A stretch of 64,000 bases of DNA, from assembly GCF_000295955.2 (NCBI RefSeq), contig NZ_ALXE01000045.1, positions 120,482 to 184,481 of the forward strand, read 5' to 3'. The translations under genes were made by a program, and so were the position numbers. The notes beneath the pieces are model-generated. The model saw nothing but the letters and a program-made list of their open reading frames with translations, made no database searches and was not told the origin of the DNA. The DNA is from Pantoea sp. A4 (GTDB taxonomy: Bacteria > Pseudomonadota > Gammaproteobacteria > Enterobacterales > Enterobacteriaceae). Shown here piece after piece: positions 8,338 to 16,354 of the stretch; the first letter of the stretch is position 1, and the number at the start of each line of letters is the position of its first letter.

Positions 8338-8774
8338 AGCAACAATGTAACAGGGTGAAAGTGAGCAATATCGATTACCTTAGCACATCAACCTGGCCCA
8401 AATCAGGGTGGTGCGAATATCCTCTACGCTCAGGACATGTTTTATCTGAAATATCTGATCAGATATTCACCAACCGAAGCGATATGACAGCGCAAAGTAA
8501 TAAATGAAATTTACGATTAATTAACACTGCACTGGGCTGAACCTCACGCCGGCCTGGAGTACTCTGAGTTTCCCAAAGAAACAGTAAAGATAAATTTATA
8601 ATTCAACCCGTTGCCTGATCACACTTTATTCGCCAGAGTTGATTAAACAGCGGCCTGACACGCCTTCTCATGAAGTGCAATGGTTTAAAATCCTAAAAGT
8701 CTTAGGTAGACTGAGCACCAGAACTATCCCAATGTTATATGACCCTTTTTTCGATGACGATCATGAGGATTATG
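8338..8774. other. divergent regulatory region ychO / T6SS-like cluster
   Basis: About 440 bases without a credible gene. It contains an 18-bp perfect palindrome (8450-8467). A possible -10, TTATAT within TGTTATATGA (8732-8741), lies about 40 bases ahead of the SH3 lipoprotein gene. Nothing else could be assigned. Confidence 0.45.
8450..8467. promoter_or_regulatory. 18-bp perfect palindrome with GATC centre
   Basis: AATATCTGATCAGATATT is fully self-complementary and is preceded by another TATCTGA two bases upstream, so the unit TATCTGA occurs twice directly and once inverted. It is 113 bases upstream of ychO and some 310 bases upstream of the T6SS-like cluster. It is a candidate operator; the central GATC is also a Dam site. 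Confidence 0.5.
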
Positions 8775-9263
8775 GTGAAAAAGCGTCTTATATTAACGCT
8801 GATCGCAGTGTTGAGCCTGGCCAGCTGTAAAGCGCCACCTGCAAAACCCGCAGACGACACGCTGGTCACCAGTGAGATTAACGGGGTTAAACTGGTCCAC
8901 CGCTATGCGGTATCCGCCCCTCATGAATTCACGCCACTGAATCAAACCTGGCGTGCCTTGTATGCAGCCTCGGTCATGACTACGCCTGACTACAGCGGTC
9001 AGGTGGTGCGTACGCTGACAAACAGCAAGCCATTCTTTGTGTTAGGCGAGGTTGAGCATCACTGGCTGGCAATTGCCGATCAGCCTGATGGACCGCTCAT
9101 CGGCTATGTGCCGACTAAAGCCGGTGTCGAAAGCAGCCGTTATGCTGCCACGCTGCGTAACGATCGCCCACGCCCGCGTAAAACGACCCAAGAGTGCGTT
9201 AATGTAGGCGGTGATAACAAAGCCTGCCGTAGCAAAAACACCGCGACCTGGATTCTGGACTGA
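8775..9263 (+). CDS. SH3-domain lipoprotein of the T6SS-like cluster
   Basis: A 162-residue predicted lipoprotein. The signal MKKRLILTLIAVLSLASC ends in the lipobox LASC with Cys18. The mature part has an SH3b-like core (SGQVVRTLTNSKPFFVLGEVEHHWLAIADQ and GPLIGYVPTKAGVESSRYAATL) and a Cys-containing tail. GTG 8775 is five bases from GAGGA and therefore preferred over ATG 8772, which is only two bases from it. It is the first gene of the cluster. Canonical T6SS loci encode a lipoprotein, TssJ, that docks TssM to the outer membrane. No TssJ is present here, so this lipoprotein may take that place; this is inference. Confidence 0.75.
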   Translation: MKKRLILTLIAVLSLASCKAPPAKPADDTLVTSEINGVKLVHRYAVSAPHEFTPLNQTWRALYAASVMTTPDYSGQVVRTLTNSKPFFVLGEVEHHWLAIADQPDGPLIGYVPTKAGVESSRYAATLRNDRPRPRKTTQECVNVGGDNKACRSKNTATWILD

Positions 9264-9348
9264 TGCCCTTTTGCGGCACACAAGCCCGTTTTATTTGTCC
9301 AACCTTGTCCGATGAGAGAGCAATCAGGCTCTGGAAGAATGTAACTGA

Positions 9349-10563
9349 ATGACGCAGCAACACAGTGCGCCTGAGAATAAAGTCTCAGGCAGCGATAACC
9401 TCTTACTACAGGCTGCGGCTCCGCTGCTGAATGCCGTAGTGCAAATTCGCCAGGCAGCGACACACGACGATCCTGCGAGCCTACGTCAGCTACTGATTGA
9501 TGAAATCCGCCAGTTTGAGCAGCGCAGCAAACAGTCTGGCTTGCCGTTTGAAATGATCATTGGTGCCCGCTACTGCCTGTGCAGCGTACTGGACGAAGCC
9601 GCTGCGCAGACGCCATGGGGAACGCGCGGCGTCTGGTCTGGCAATGGCATGTTGGTTACCTTCCACAATGAAAATGATGGCGGCGAGAAATTTTTCCAAC
9701 TGCTGGCGCGCATTTCACAAAAACCGCAAACGCACCTCTGGCTACTGGAAGTGATGCACTACTGCCTGCTGCTCGGCTATGAAGGACGCTATCGCGATAC
9801 GGGGAACGGGACTGAACAGTGCGAGGCTCTGCGACAACGTCTGGCACAGCTGATCGCTAATACGCGTAGTAGCGCCATCACTCAGGCAAAACCCCAGGTT
9901 GAGGTTCACCCGTTAGCCAGCTCGTTAACGCGTCCCATGATCCCACTCTGGGCTTGCGCTACCGTGGCCGTGCTGCTGGCAAGCCTGGTCTATTCAGGTC
10001 TTAACTGGCGTCTGGGCACTGAAAGTGGCCCGTTACTGCGCACGATTTACCAGTTGCCACTGCCGCAGATTGTCGCGGGCAGAAGGCCCGCTTCGCCTCA
10101 GGCATTACTGGATCTGCATCAGCGCCTGAGTGATGTGATCGCCGCTGGGCAGCTTCAGGTCAGCGACGGCGCATTTGGCAGCAAAGTCATTATCCCTGCC
10201 GATAAGCTGTTTGCCGCTGACGGCACGGTAATCAATCCGGTGGGACGCGCCCTACTGGCGCGCGTTGCGACCGCTATGAAAGATATTAAAGGGACCATTC
10301 TGGTGTCTGTGTATACCGATAACCGCCCGGTTCAGGGACGATTCGCTTCCAGCTACGAATTTTCGTTTGCCCGCGCGCGCGCGTTGGGACAAGTGCTTAG
10401 TCTGCAACTGGCTGACAACCACGCCATCCGTACCGAGGGCCGTGGGGACAGTAATCCGCTCCAGCCCAATGACAGCAGTGAGAACCGTGCCCGCAATCGT
10501 CGGGTAGAAATTACACTGTACGCCGCCCCGGAAAGTCAAAATCTCTCTCAAGGAGCGCCGTGA
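9349..10563 (+). CDS. tssL: T6SS TssL (DotU/IcmH-like) with C-terminal OmpA domain
   Basis: A 404-residue inner-membrane protein. The cytoplasmic DotU domain is at about residues 15-175 (RQLLIDEIRQFEQRS, YCLCSVLDEAAAQTPWG, LEVMHYCLLLGYEGRYR). One membrane span lies at about 197-216, and an OmpA/MotB-type peptidoglycan-binding domain at about 275-392 with the anchor motif NRARNRRVEI. This is the evolved TssL form seen in loci that lack a separate peptidoglycan-binding Tag protein. In T6SS it forms the base of the membrane complex with TssM. It overlaps tssM by one base (TGATG), which supports coupled expression. Confidence 0.92.
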   Translation: MTQQHSAPENKVSGSDNLLLQAAAPLLNAVVQIRQAATHDDPASLRQLLIDEIRQFEQRSKQSGLPFEMIIGARYCLCSVLDEAAAQTPWGTRGVWSGNGMLVTFHNENDGGEKFFQLLARISQKPQTHLWLLEVMHYCLLLGYEGRYRDTGNGTEQCEALRQRLAQLIANTRSSAITQAKPQVEVHPLASSLTRPMIPLWACATVAVLLASLVYSGLNWRLGTESGPLLRTIYQLPLPQIVAGRRPASPQALLDLHQRLSDVIAAGQLQVSDGAFGSKVIIPADKLFAADGTVINPVGRALLARVATAMKDIKGTILVSVYTDNRPVQGRFASSYEFSFARARALGQVLSLQLADNHAIRTEGRGDSNPLQPNDSSENRARNRRVEITLYAAPESQNLSQGAP

Positions 10564-12653
10564 TGCGTGCTGCTTTTCTAACGCATCGACTGCTATGGAG
10601 TTTCATTAGTGTTGCTGCGCTCTGCTGCGTTATCTGGCTACTCGGCCCCCTGTTCAGCTGGGGCGAAAGCCGTCCATTAGAACTCACCAGCGGACGCTGG
10701 GTCGCTATCTTCACGCTGATCGTAATTTGGCTGCTGTTTAAGCTGTTACCGGCAATCTGGCGTGCCAGAGCCAACGGTCAGCTGCTCAAACAACTTCAGG
10801 ATGGGCAGCATGACGAGATACAGGATGTTCAGGCCAATGAAGCGCTGCTCACGCAACGGTTTACCGATGCCCTGATCCAGCTTAAACGCCGCCAGTTCAA
10901 TCGAACGGCACCTGGTGGCTGGCTGGCTCGCTATCAAACCGGCTACCTGTATCAGTTGCCGTGGTACATGGTGATTGGTGCGCCGGGTGCGGGTAAAACC
11001 ACCGCTTTGCTCAACGCGGGGCTGGAATTCCCTCTCACCGATAGCCACGGTGAAGCCGCTATTCGTGGCGTCGGCGGTACTCGCCACTGCGACTGGTGGT
11101 TTACCGACCGTGCGGTACTGATTGATACCGCCGGACGCTATAGCCTGCAAGAGAGCCAGCGCAACCGTGATGCCAGCGAATGGTCCAGCTTCATCCGTTT
11201 GCTGAAGCACTACCGTACTCGCCAGCCGATCAACGGCGTGATTCTGACCGTCAGCGTGGCAGATCTGCTGAGTGATTCAGCCGATGCGCGATTTGAGCAA
11301 GCCAGCGCGTTGCGCAATCGTCTTGAAGAACTGCATCAGCAAACCGGCATCCATTTCCCGGTGTATGTCATGGTCACCAAGACCGACCTGCTGAAAGGCT
11401 TTATGAGCTTTTATTCGACGCTGGACAAACAACAGCGCGAGGCCATCTGGGGCTTTACTTTCCCCTGGGAAGCGGGCAAATCCCAGCGTCATGACTGGCA
11501 TCAGCATTTTAATCAGCAATATTTACGCCTTGAACGCCAGCTTCAGCAGCAGTTAGCCGGTCATATGGCCAGCTCACGTGACCTGAATCAACGCGCGGAG
11601 TGCTTCCTGTTCCCGCAGGAGTTCGCTTCGTTACGCGCCCTGTTAAATGAGTACCTTGATGTCCTGTGCTCGCCCAAAGAGGAGAACACGCGCTGGAGCG
11701 TGCGCGGACTGTTCTTCACCAGCGGTACCCAGGAAGGGTTGCCGTTTGACCGTATCATGGGCCATCTCAATCGTAAGTTGCAGATCCCGCAGGAGAGCAG
11801 CCAGTCAATTGCCTCGTGGAATACGGTCAACCGCAGCAACCCCATTCCGGGCAATCGCCAGCAGAGCTTTTTTATTCGCGACCTGCTCAACGATCTGGTG
11901 TTCCGCGAGAGTGGACTGGCGGGTAGCAATCGTCACTGGGAGTACCGTAACCAGCTGTTCCACTGGATTGGTTATGGCATCCTGACGGGTGCCCTGCTGC
12001 TGCTGTGTGGCTTGTGGGGGATCAGTTATCAGCAGAATCAGCGCTACTTGTCTTCGATCGTGGAACGCATCCCGCATATTCAACGTGAAAGTCGTGCAGT
12101 GGTGCAGCAACCGTCAGATAATTTGTTTGATCTGCTGCCGTTCCTGAATGATTTGGTCAAGCTGCCGTTGTCAGACCGCTTTTCCCTGGACAACCCGCCG
12201 TTGACGATGCGCGCCGGGCTCTACCGTGGTACACAAATGAGTGATGCGACCTGGAGGCTGTACCAGAATGCGTTGAAATCCCTGTTGCTACCGCGCGTCG
12301 CCCAGCAAATTACCAACCTGCTGCGGGATGATAAAGGCGATGATGACAGCTACAGTCGTAATGCATTGCGCGCCTATCAGATGCTCTATCAACCGCGTAA
12401 CTATGACGGTGCCTTTTTGCGCAGTTGGATCATGCAAAATTTGCAGAAATCGCTGCCTGCCGACATTACCGCACGCGATCTGCAACAGCTTGACTGGCAC
12501 CTCAGTCAGTTACTCGATCAGCAGATACAATCTTCACCTTACGCCAGCGATAACGCGCTGATGATGCGTAAACTGGCGGACAACCTCAAACACGCCGGTG
12601 AAACGCCTCACCTGGCGGCGGTAGGGAGTGTTCCGGTGCGGGAGAAGGAGTAA
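10563..12653 (+). CDS. tssM: T6SS TssM (IcmF-like), C-terminally short
   Basis: A 696-residue inner-membrane protein. Two N-terminal membrane spans (about residues 10-30 and 45-65) precede a cytoplasmic NTPase-like domain with GAPGAGKTT at 139-147, DTAGRY at 188-193 and VTKTD at 271-275. The TssM signature RGLFFTSGTQEG is at 381-392 and a third span at about 467-487. Only some 206 residues remain beyond it. Typical TssM proteins have 1100-1200 residues with a long periplasmic part that binds TssJ, and that part is missing. The stop codon is followed directly by tagF with good signals, so the shortness looks settled rather than a fresh frameshift. AAGGAG precedes the ATG. Confidence 0.9.
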   Translation: MRAAFLTHRLLWSFISVAALCCVIWLLGPLFSWGESRPLELTSGRWVAIFTLIVIWLLFKLLPAIWRARANGQLLKQLQDGQHDEIQDVQANEALLTQRFTDALIQLKRRQFNRTAPGGWLARYQTGYLYQLPWYMVIGAPGAGKTTALLNAGLEFPLTDSHGEAAIRGVGGTRHCDWWFTDRAVLIDTAGRYSLQESQRNRDASEWSSFIRLLKHYRTRQPINGVILTVSVADLLSDSADARFEQASALRNRLEELHQQTGIHFPVYVMVTKTDLLKGFMSFYSTLDKQQREAIWGFTFPWEAGKSQRHDWHQHFNQQYLRLERQLQQQLAGHMASSRDLNQRAECFLFPQEFASLRALLNEYLDVLCSPKEENTRWSVRGLFFTSGTQEGLPFDRIMGHLNRKLQIPQESSQSIASWNTVNRSNPIPGNRQQSFFIRDLLNDLVFRESGLAGSNRHWEYRNQLFHWIGYGILTGALLLLCGLWGISYQQNQRYLSSIVERIPHIQRESRAVVQQPSDNLFDLLPFLNDLVKLPLSDRFSLDNPPLTMRAGLYRGTQMSDATWRLYQNALKSLLLPRVAQQITNLLRDDKGDDDSYSRNALRAYQMLYQPRNYDGAFLRSWIMQNLQKSLPADITARDLQQLDWHLSQLLDQQIQSSPYASDNALMMRKLADNLKHAGETPHLAAVGSVPVREKE

Positions 12654-12657
12654 CCAA

Positions 12658-13362
12658 GTGAAAAGGGCTAAACATATGACGCCCGGCTGGTACGGTAAAT
12701 TACCCGCAATGGGCGATTTCCTGCACCAGCGTATGCCAGAAGCCTTGATTGCCCCCTGGAATCACTGGTTTCAGCAGGGGCTATTGCTGCGCCAAAACGA
12801 TGACCATGCCACGACAGCGGGCTTTATGCGCGCGCCAGTGTGGAATTTTGTCCTGCCGGTGACACCGGGCACGCGTCAGGTGCAGATGGGTTGCCTGCTG
12901 CCCTCGCGCGATCGGGTCGGTCGCATCTGGCCCCTGCTGGCCCTACACAGCATCCCTGTGGATCGCTGGCATCCTGCGCAGTTGCGTATTTCCGGCGAGT
13001 GGTTTGATGAACTGGGTGCGACACTGCTGCATGCCGTGCAGGATGCCCTGCCAGCGGATGGGTTAGAACGCTTGCTGCAAAATCAGGTTCCCCTGATGGT
13101 GCCGGAAACCCAGCCCTCAGACATTATGGATGTGATTGGCTACGCCGACTTGCCGTGTACCCTGAGCTGGCGTGAAGTGGCGGAAGATTTTAACCCACGG
13201 CTGCCGTTTAGCTACTGGTGGAGTAACCGCAGCGATGGCTTCCCACACGCAACGCACAAACACGGCGGCAGTCTGACAGCAGAACTCTTTACCCTACTAT
13301 TTAATCCGGCAGCAGGCGCGAAACCGGGGCGTAATGGCCTGTATCCGCCGATGTTCGAATAG
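12658..13362 (+). CDS. tagF: T6SS-associated protein TagF
   Basis: A 234-residue cytosolic protein covering the whole TagF/DUF2094 domain: PGWYGKLPAMGDFLHQRMP at the N-terminus, then WNFVLPVTPGTRQVQMGCLLPSRDRVGRIWPLLAL and the C-terminal PFSYWW. In Pseudomonas aeruginosa TagF represses H1-T6SS by binding Fha1, independently of the kinase-phosphatase switch. Here tagF directly precedes an FHA gene, consistent with such a partnership. GTG 12658 has AAGGAG seven bases upstream. It is followed almost at once by the FHA gene. Confidence 0.92.
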   Translation: MKRAKHMTPGWYGKLPAMGDFLHQRMPEALIAPWNHWFQQGLLLRQNDDHATTAGFMRAPVWNFVLPVTPGTRQVQMGCLLPSRDRVGRIWPLLALHSIPVDRWHPAQLRISGEWFDELGATLLHAVQDALPADGLERLLQNQVPLMVPETQPSDIMDVIGYADLPCTLSWREVAEDFNPRLPFSYWWSNRSDGFPHATHKHGGSLTAELFTLLFNPAAGAKPGRNGLYPPMFE

Positions 13363-13381
13363 CATGATGATGGGATATCAG

Positions 13382-14512
13382 ATGCAATTTACCCTTGAGA
13401 GCGGTGATGAAACCCGGGTTGGAAATACGGTGGTGTTTCACCCCCCTGGTGGCACCATTGGACGCAGCCAGGAGAATGACCTGGTACTGCCCGACACTGC
13501 GCGAGCCATTTCGCGTCTACAGGCTTTAATTCATCTTTCGGCCGATGGCGAGTGCCGTCTGACCAATCAGGGCAGTGTGAGCCGGGTAATGCATAATGGC
13601 AGCCCTCTGGCGCGTGGCGAACAGGTGGTTCTCCACCATGGCGATCGGCTGGAAATTGGCCATTACGTCATTGCGGTCACCGATCCTGCGCAGGCAGCCG
13701 TGATCCGGGATGATCCTCTCGCCCTGTTCGATCTCGCCGACAGCAGCCATGACCCGCTGGAGATGCACGAAACCTTCTCCCCCGCACCGCCACTGGATGA
13801 GCCTGCGGTGCCGCGTCCTGCTGGCCATGCCGAAGCCCGGTTAGATATCGACCCGCTTCCTGCGACAGCAGTGGCGCAGCAGAGCGCAGCTTACGGCGAC
13901 GCGGATAAGCTGATTGCCGCGTTAATCGCGGGGATGGGGTTGAACAACGGCCAGACGACGCCACTGGATGAAGAACAGATGTATACCACGGGCCGGCTGT
14001 TGAGCCTGTTTTCTCAGGGAACCGTGGCCCTACTCTCTTCCCGCACCATTCTGAAACGGGGCGTCAAAGCCGACCTCACCATGATTCTCAATGAGGCCAA
14101 TAACCCGTTTAAAATTCTGCCCTCGGGGAAAGCCGCCCTGATGCAGATTTATCAGGGCCAGTTCCCCGGGTTTATGCCCCCCGAGCAGGCAGTACGTGAT
14201 GCATTAGTCGATCTCCAGGCACACCAACTCGGTATGATCACCGGCATTCGCGCCATCATCGCCGCCATGTTGCAATCCTTTAACCCGCAACGCCTGGAAG
14301 AGCAGGCACGCAATGAAGGGGTATTGCCCAAAATTGCCCTCAGCACCGCACGTAAAGCCGCGCTGTGGGATGCCTTTACTCGCCACTATCAGCGCACAGC
14401 TGGGGAGATTGAAGATGATTTCCACACCTTGTTTGGCGAGGCCTTCCTGCGCGCCTATGAAATGGAAGTGAACCAGTACAAAGACTCGCAAACGCGAGGA
14501 GAAGACGCGTGA
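13382..14512 (+). CDS. tagH: FHA-domain protein, TagH/Fha family
   Basis: A 376-residue protein. The N-terminal FHA domain (residues 1-100) has GTIGRSQENDLVLPD with the key Arg-Ser, then ISRLQALI and the Asn-containing NGSPL loop; the usual His of the SxxH motif is Gln here. An acidic, Pro-rich linker (about 105-180) leads to the TagH C-terminal domain (RTILKRGVKADL, NNPFKILPSGKAAL, ALVDLQAHQLGMITGIRAAI-like segment, FNPQRLEEQA). In known systems phosphorylated Fha promotes assembly, acting between PpkA and PppA. ATG 13382 starts the FHA strand directly; ATGs at 13364-13370 would add up to six residues. Four-base overlap with the phosphatase gene. Confidence 0.9.
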   Translation: MQFTLESGDETRVGNTVVFHPPGGTIGRSQENDLVLPDTARAISRLQALIHLSADGECRLTNQGSVSRVMHNGSPLARGEQVVLHHGDRLEIGHYVIAVTDPAQAAVIRDDPLALFDLADSSHDPLEMHETFSPAPPLDEPAVPRPAGHAEARLDIDPLPATAVAQQSAAYGDADKLIAALIAGMGLNNGQTTPLDEEQMYTTGRLLSLFSQGTVALLSSRTILKRGVKADLTMILNEANNPFKILPSGKAALMQIYQGQFPGFMPPEQAVRDALVDLQAHQLGMITGIRAIIAAMLQSFNPQRLEEQARNEGVLPKIALSTARKAALWDAFTRHYQRTAGEIEDDFHTLFGEAFLRAYEMEVNQYKDSQTRGEDA

Positions 14513-15285
14513 AGATTGACTGGGCTATCTGTTCGCAACAGGGTGAACGCCCGGAAAATCAGGATCGTTATGCGGCGCACGTCACCGAAGATCGCGCCAT
14601 TTTTATTATTTGTGATGGTGTCGCGGGTACTGATGGCGGCGCAGTGGCAGCGCAACTTGTCTGCGATACGTTGCTGAAGCAGCTCAGCCAGGCACTGCAT
14701 CTCACTCCCGCATTGACCGGGGAAGTGTTCAAGCAGTGCCAGCAAAAACTACAGCAGGCACAGCGAAGTAATCCGAAATTTTCACAGATGAGTACTACCG
14801 TTGCGGCACTATTTATCGACCGTCTTAATGCACAGGTATGGTGGGCACACGCAGGCGACAGCAGGGTTTACTCCTTTTGCCATGGGGAGCTAAACCAGGT
14901 CACCCGTGACCATAGCCTGGCGCAGCAACTGCATGATGCAGGCTATGAAAATTCCGGCATTAACAGTAATTTACTCTATAATGCGCTCGGTATCGCGCAG
15001 CCTCGTGGGGTAAGCCAGTCACTTCCCTTACCGCTGGAAGATGGTGACGCTTTCATTGTCTGTAGTGATGGCTTCTGGCGTCATTTACCGGGCGAGACCA
15101 TGGCGCAAGCCCTGCGAATGGTCACCCGCTGTGATGAGTGGCTGACCCTGATGGCGCACAGGCTCGATACGGTTACAAAAAGCGATAACCTCAGTGCGAT
15201 GGGCATCTGGGTTGGCGAACCAGAAGAGACCACCCTGATTTACTCGCAGGCAGATGCTGAGCAATTGTTGCCCCGTCGCACATAA
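14509..15285 (+). CDS. PP2C-type Ser/Thr phosphatase, PppA-like
   Basis: A 258-residue cytosolic metal-dependent phosphatase. Motifs in order: GERPENQDR (about 12-20), CDGVAGTDGG (Asp36 and Gly37 for metal binding), AGDSR at 115-119, DHSLAQQL at 134-141, CSDGFWRHL from 185, and SDN at 225-227. All metal-binding Asp positions expected for PP2C are present, so it should be active. In P. aeruginosa PppA counteracts PpkA on the FHA protein. The GTG start overlaps the tagH stop by four bases (GTGA). Confidence 0.92.
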   Translation: MKIDWAICSQQGERPENQDRYAAHVTEDRAIFIICDGVAGTDGGAVAAQLVCDTLLKQLSQALHLTPALTGEVFKQCQQKLQQAQRSNPKFSQMSTTVAALFIDRLNAQVWWAHAGDSRVYSFCHGELNQVTRDHSLAQQLHDAGYENSGINSNLLYNALGIAQPRGVSQSLPLPLEDGDAFIVCSDGFWRHLPGETMAQALRMVTRCDEWLTLMAHRLDTVTKSDNLSAMGIWVGEPEETTLIYSQADAEQLLPRRT

Positions 15286-15344
15286 TGTCAGCGCTTTATT
15301 GATTGCACCACGCTAATGATGGCGGGGTTTTCCGGAGATTGTTG

Positions 15345-16298
15345 ATGAAAGTGTGGCTGTCCGGCCTCGTGGTCATGTTCCTTGCCTGCAGCGTGCAGGC
15401 CGAAGATTATCGTGCGGTCTACTCGCCTCGCCAGGCGCTGGAGGTGTATATCGATAACGTGCAGAGCAATGCGCCTGAAGACTGGTGTAAAACCACGCTG
15501 CCGCTACGCATCGTCACGGAAAAAGAGCAGAGTGTGAGCGTACTTAACGCCTTTCTGCCCCAGGTGGGCCGTTTGCTGGCAAATCAGTGTAGCAAGTTGA
15601 CCACCCTGCCGTGGCACATGACCAACCAGCAAGGCACCCTCTTAGCCAGTGGCACCGCCAGCAAAGCCCAGGAGTGGGCACCGGTGGTCACAGCTGACAG
15701 CACCGCACATCCTGGTGCCAGTAATGCTGCTCCGTTGGATCTCTCCCCGATGGCAGATACCACGCCACTGGTGCGTTTCGATCTGCCCAGCGGTTGCCAC
15801 TTCCGCACCTGGTGGTCAGGTTCTGACAGCGCGCTGTTTATACCGGATGCGGCACAGAATCGCTGTACATCAGAAGGTTGGCTCCAGGGCGATACCACAT
15901 TAAGCCTGACCGACTCGGCGCAAAACGTCCCGCTTACCGTGACGTTTGAGCAGGGGTATCCGCTGGAAAACCTGCGCAGCGCCACCACACCGTTACAGGT
16001 GGTCTCGGCCAATAATCAGCGCATTATTGTCACGCGTAGCGATGCACAACAGAGTTGGCTAGTTCTCCCGTTTGATCATCAACATCACGTCTGGCGTTTT
16101 GATGGCACGCTGCTCATCAAGGCCGCGAAACCCACTGCGCAGCAAACTGACAGCGCGCTGCAACAACGTATTGCTGAACAACTCAAACTGTGGTCAGAAA
16201 ATGGGGTACCACAGCAGAAAATGCATGTGTTATTGATCGACACCTTACATGCGGATCTGGTTGATCCTGCGATCGGTGCCTGGCGTAACATTGATTAA
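15345..16298 (+). CDS. secreted protein of unknown function in the T6SS-like cluster
   Basis: A 317-residue protein with a clear signal peptide, MKVWLSGLVVMFLACSVQA, cleaved before ED. The ATG at 15345 has CCGGAG upstream; the frame begins 14 codons earlier without a signal. The mature chain has four Cys residues, suggesting disulfides in the periplasm (DWCKTTLPLR, NQCSKL, SGCHFRTWW, NRCTSEGW). The middle looks beta-rich. I recognise no domain; it does not match TagO/VasI as I know them. Lying between the phosphatase and the kinase, it may sense a periplasmic signal for the kinase, whose C-terminal part is also periplasmic. That is inference. Confidence 0.8.
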   Translation: MKVWLSGLVVMFLACSVQAEDYRAVYSPRQALEVYIDNVQSNAPEDWCKTTLPLRIVTEKEQSVSVLNAFLPQVGRLLANQCSKLTTLPWHMTNQQGTLLASGTASKAQEWAPVVTADSTAHPGASNAAPLDLSPMADTTPLVRFDLPSGCHFRTWWSGSDSALFIPDAAQNRCTSEGWLQGDTTLSLTDSAQNVPLTVTFEQGYPLENLRSATTPLQVVSANNQRIIVTRSDAQQSWLVLPFDHQHHVWRFDGTLLIKAAKPTAQQTDSALQQRIAEQLKLWSENGVPQQKMHVLLIDTLHADLVDPAIGAWRNID

Positions 16299-16354
16299 TT
16301 AGCCTGCATCGCCCGTTACGCATCGCCGCGTGGGGCATGTTCAGAGAGTATTCT

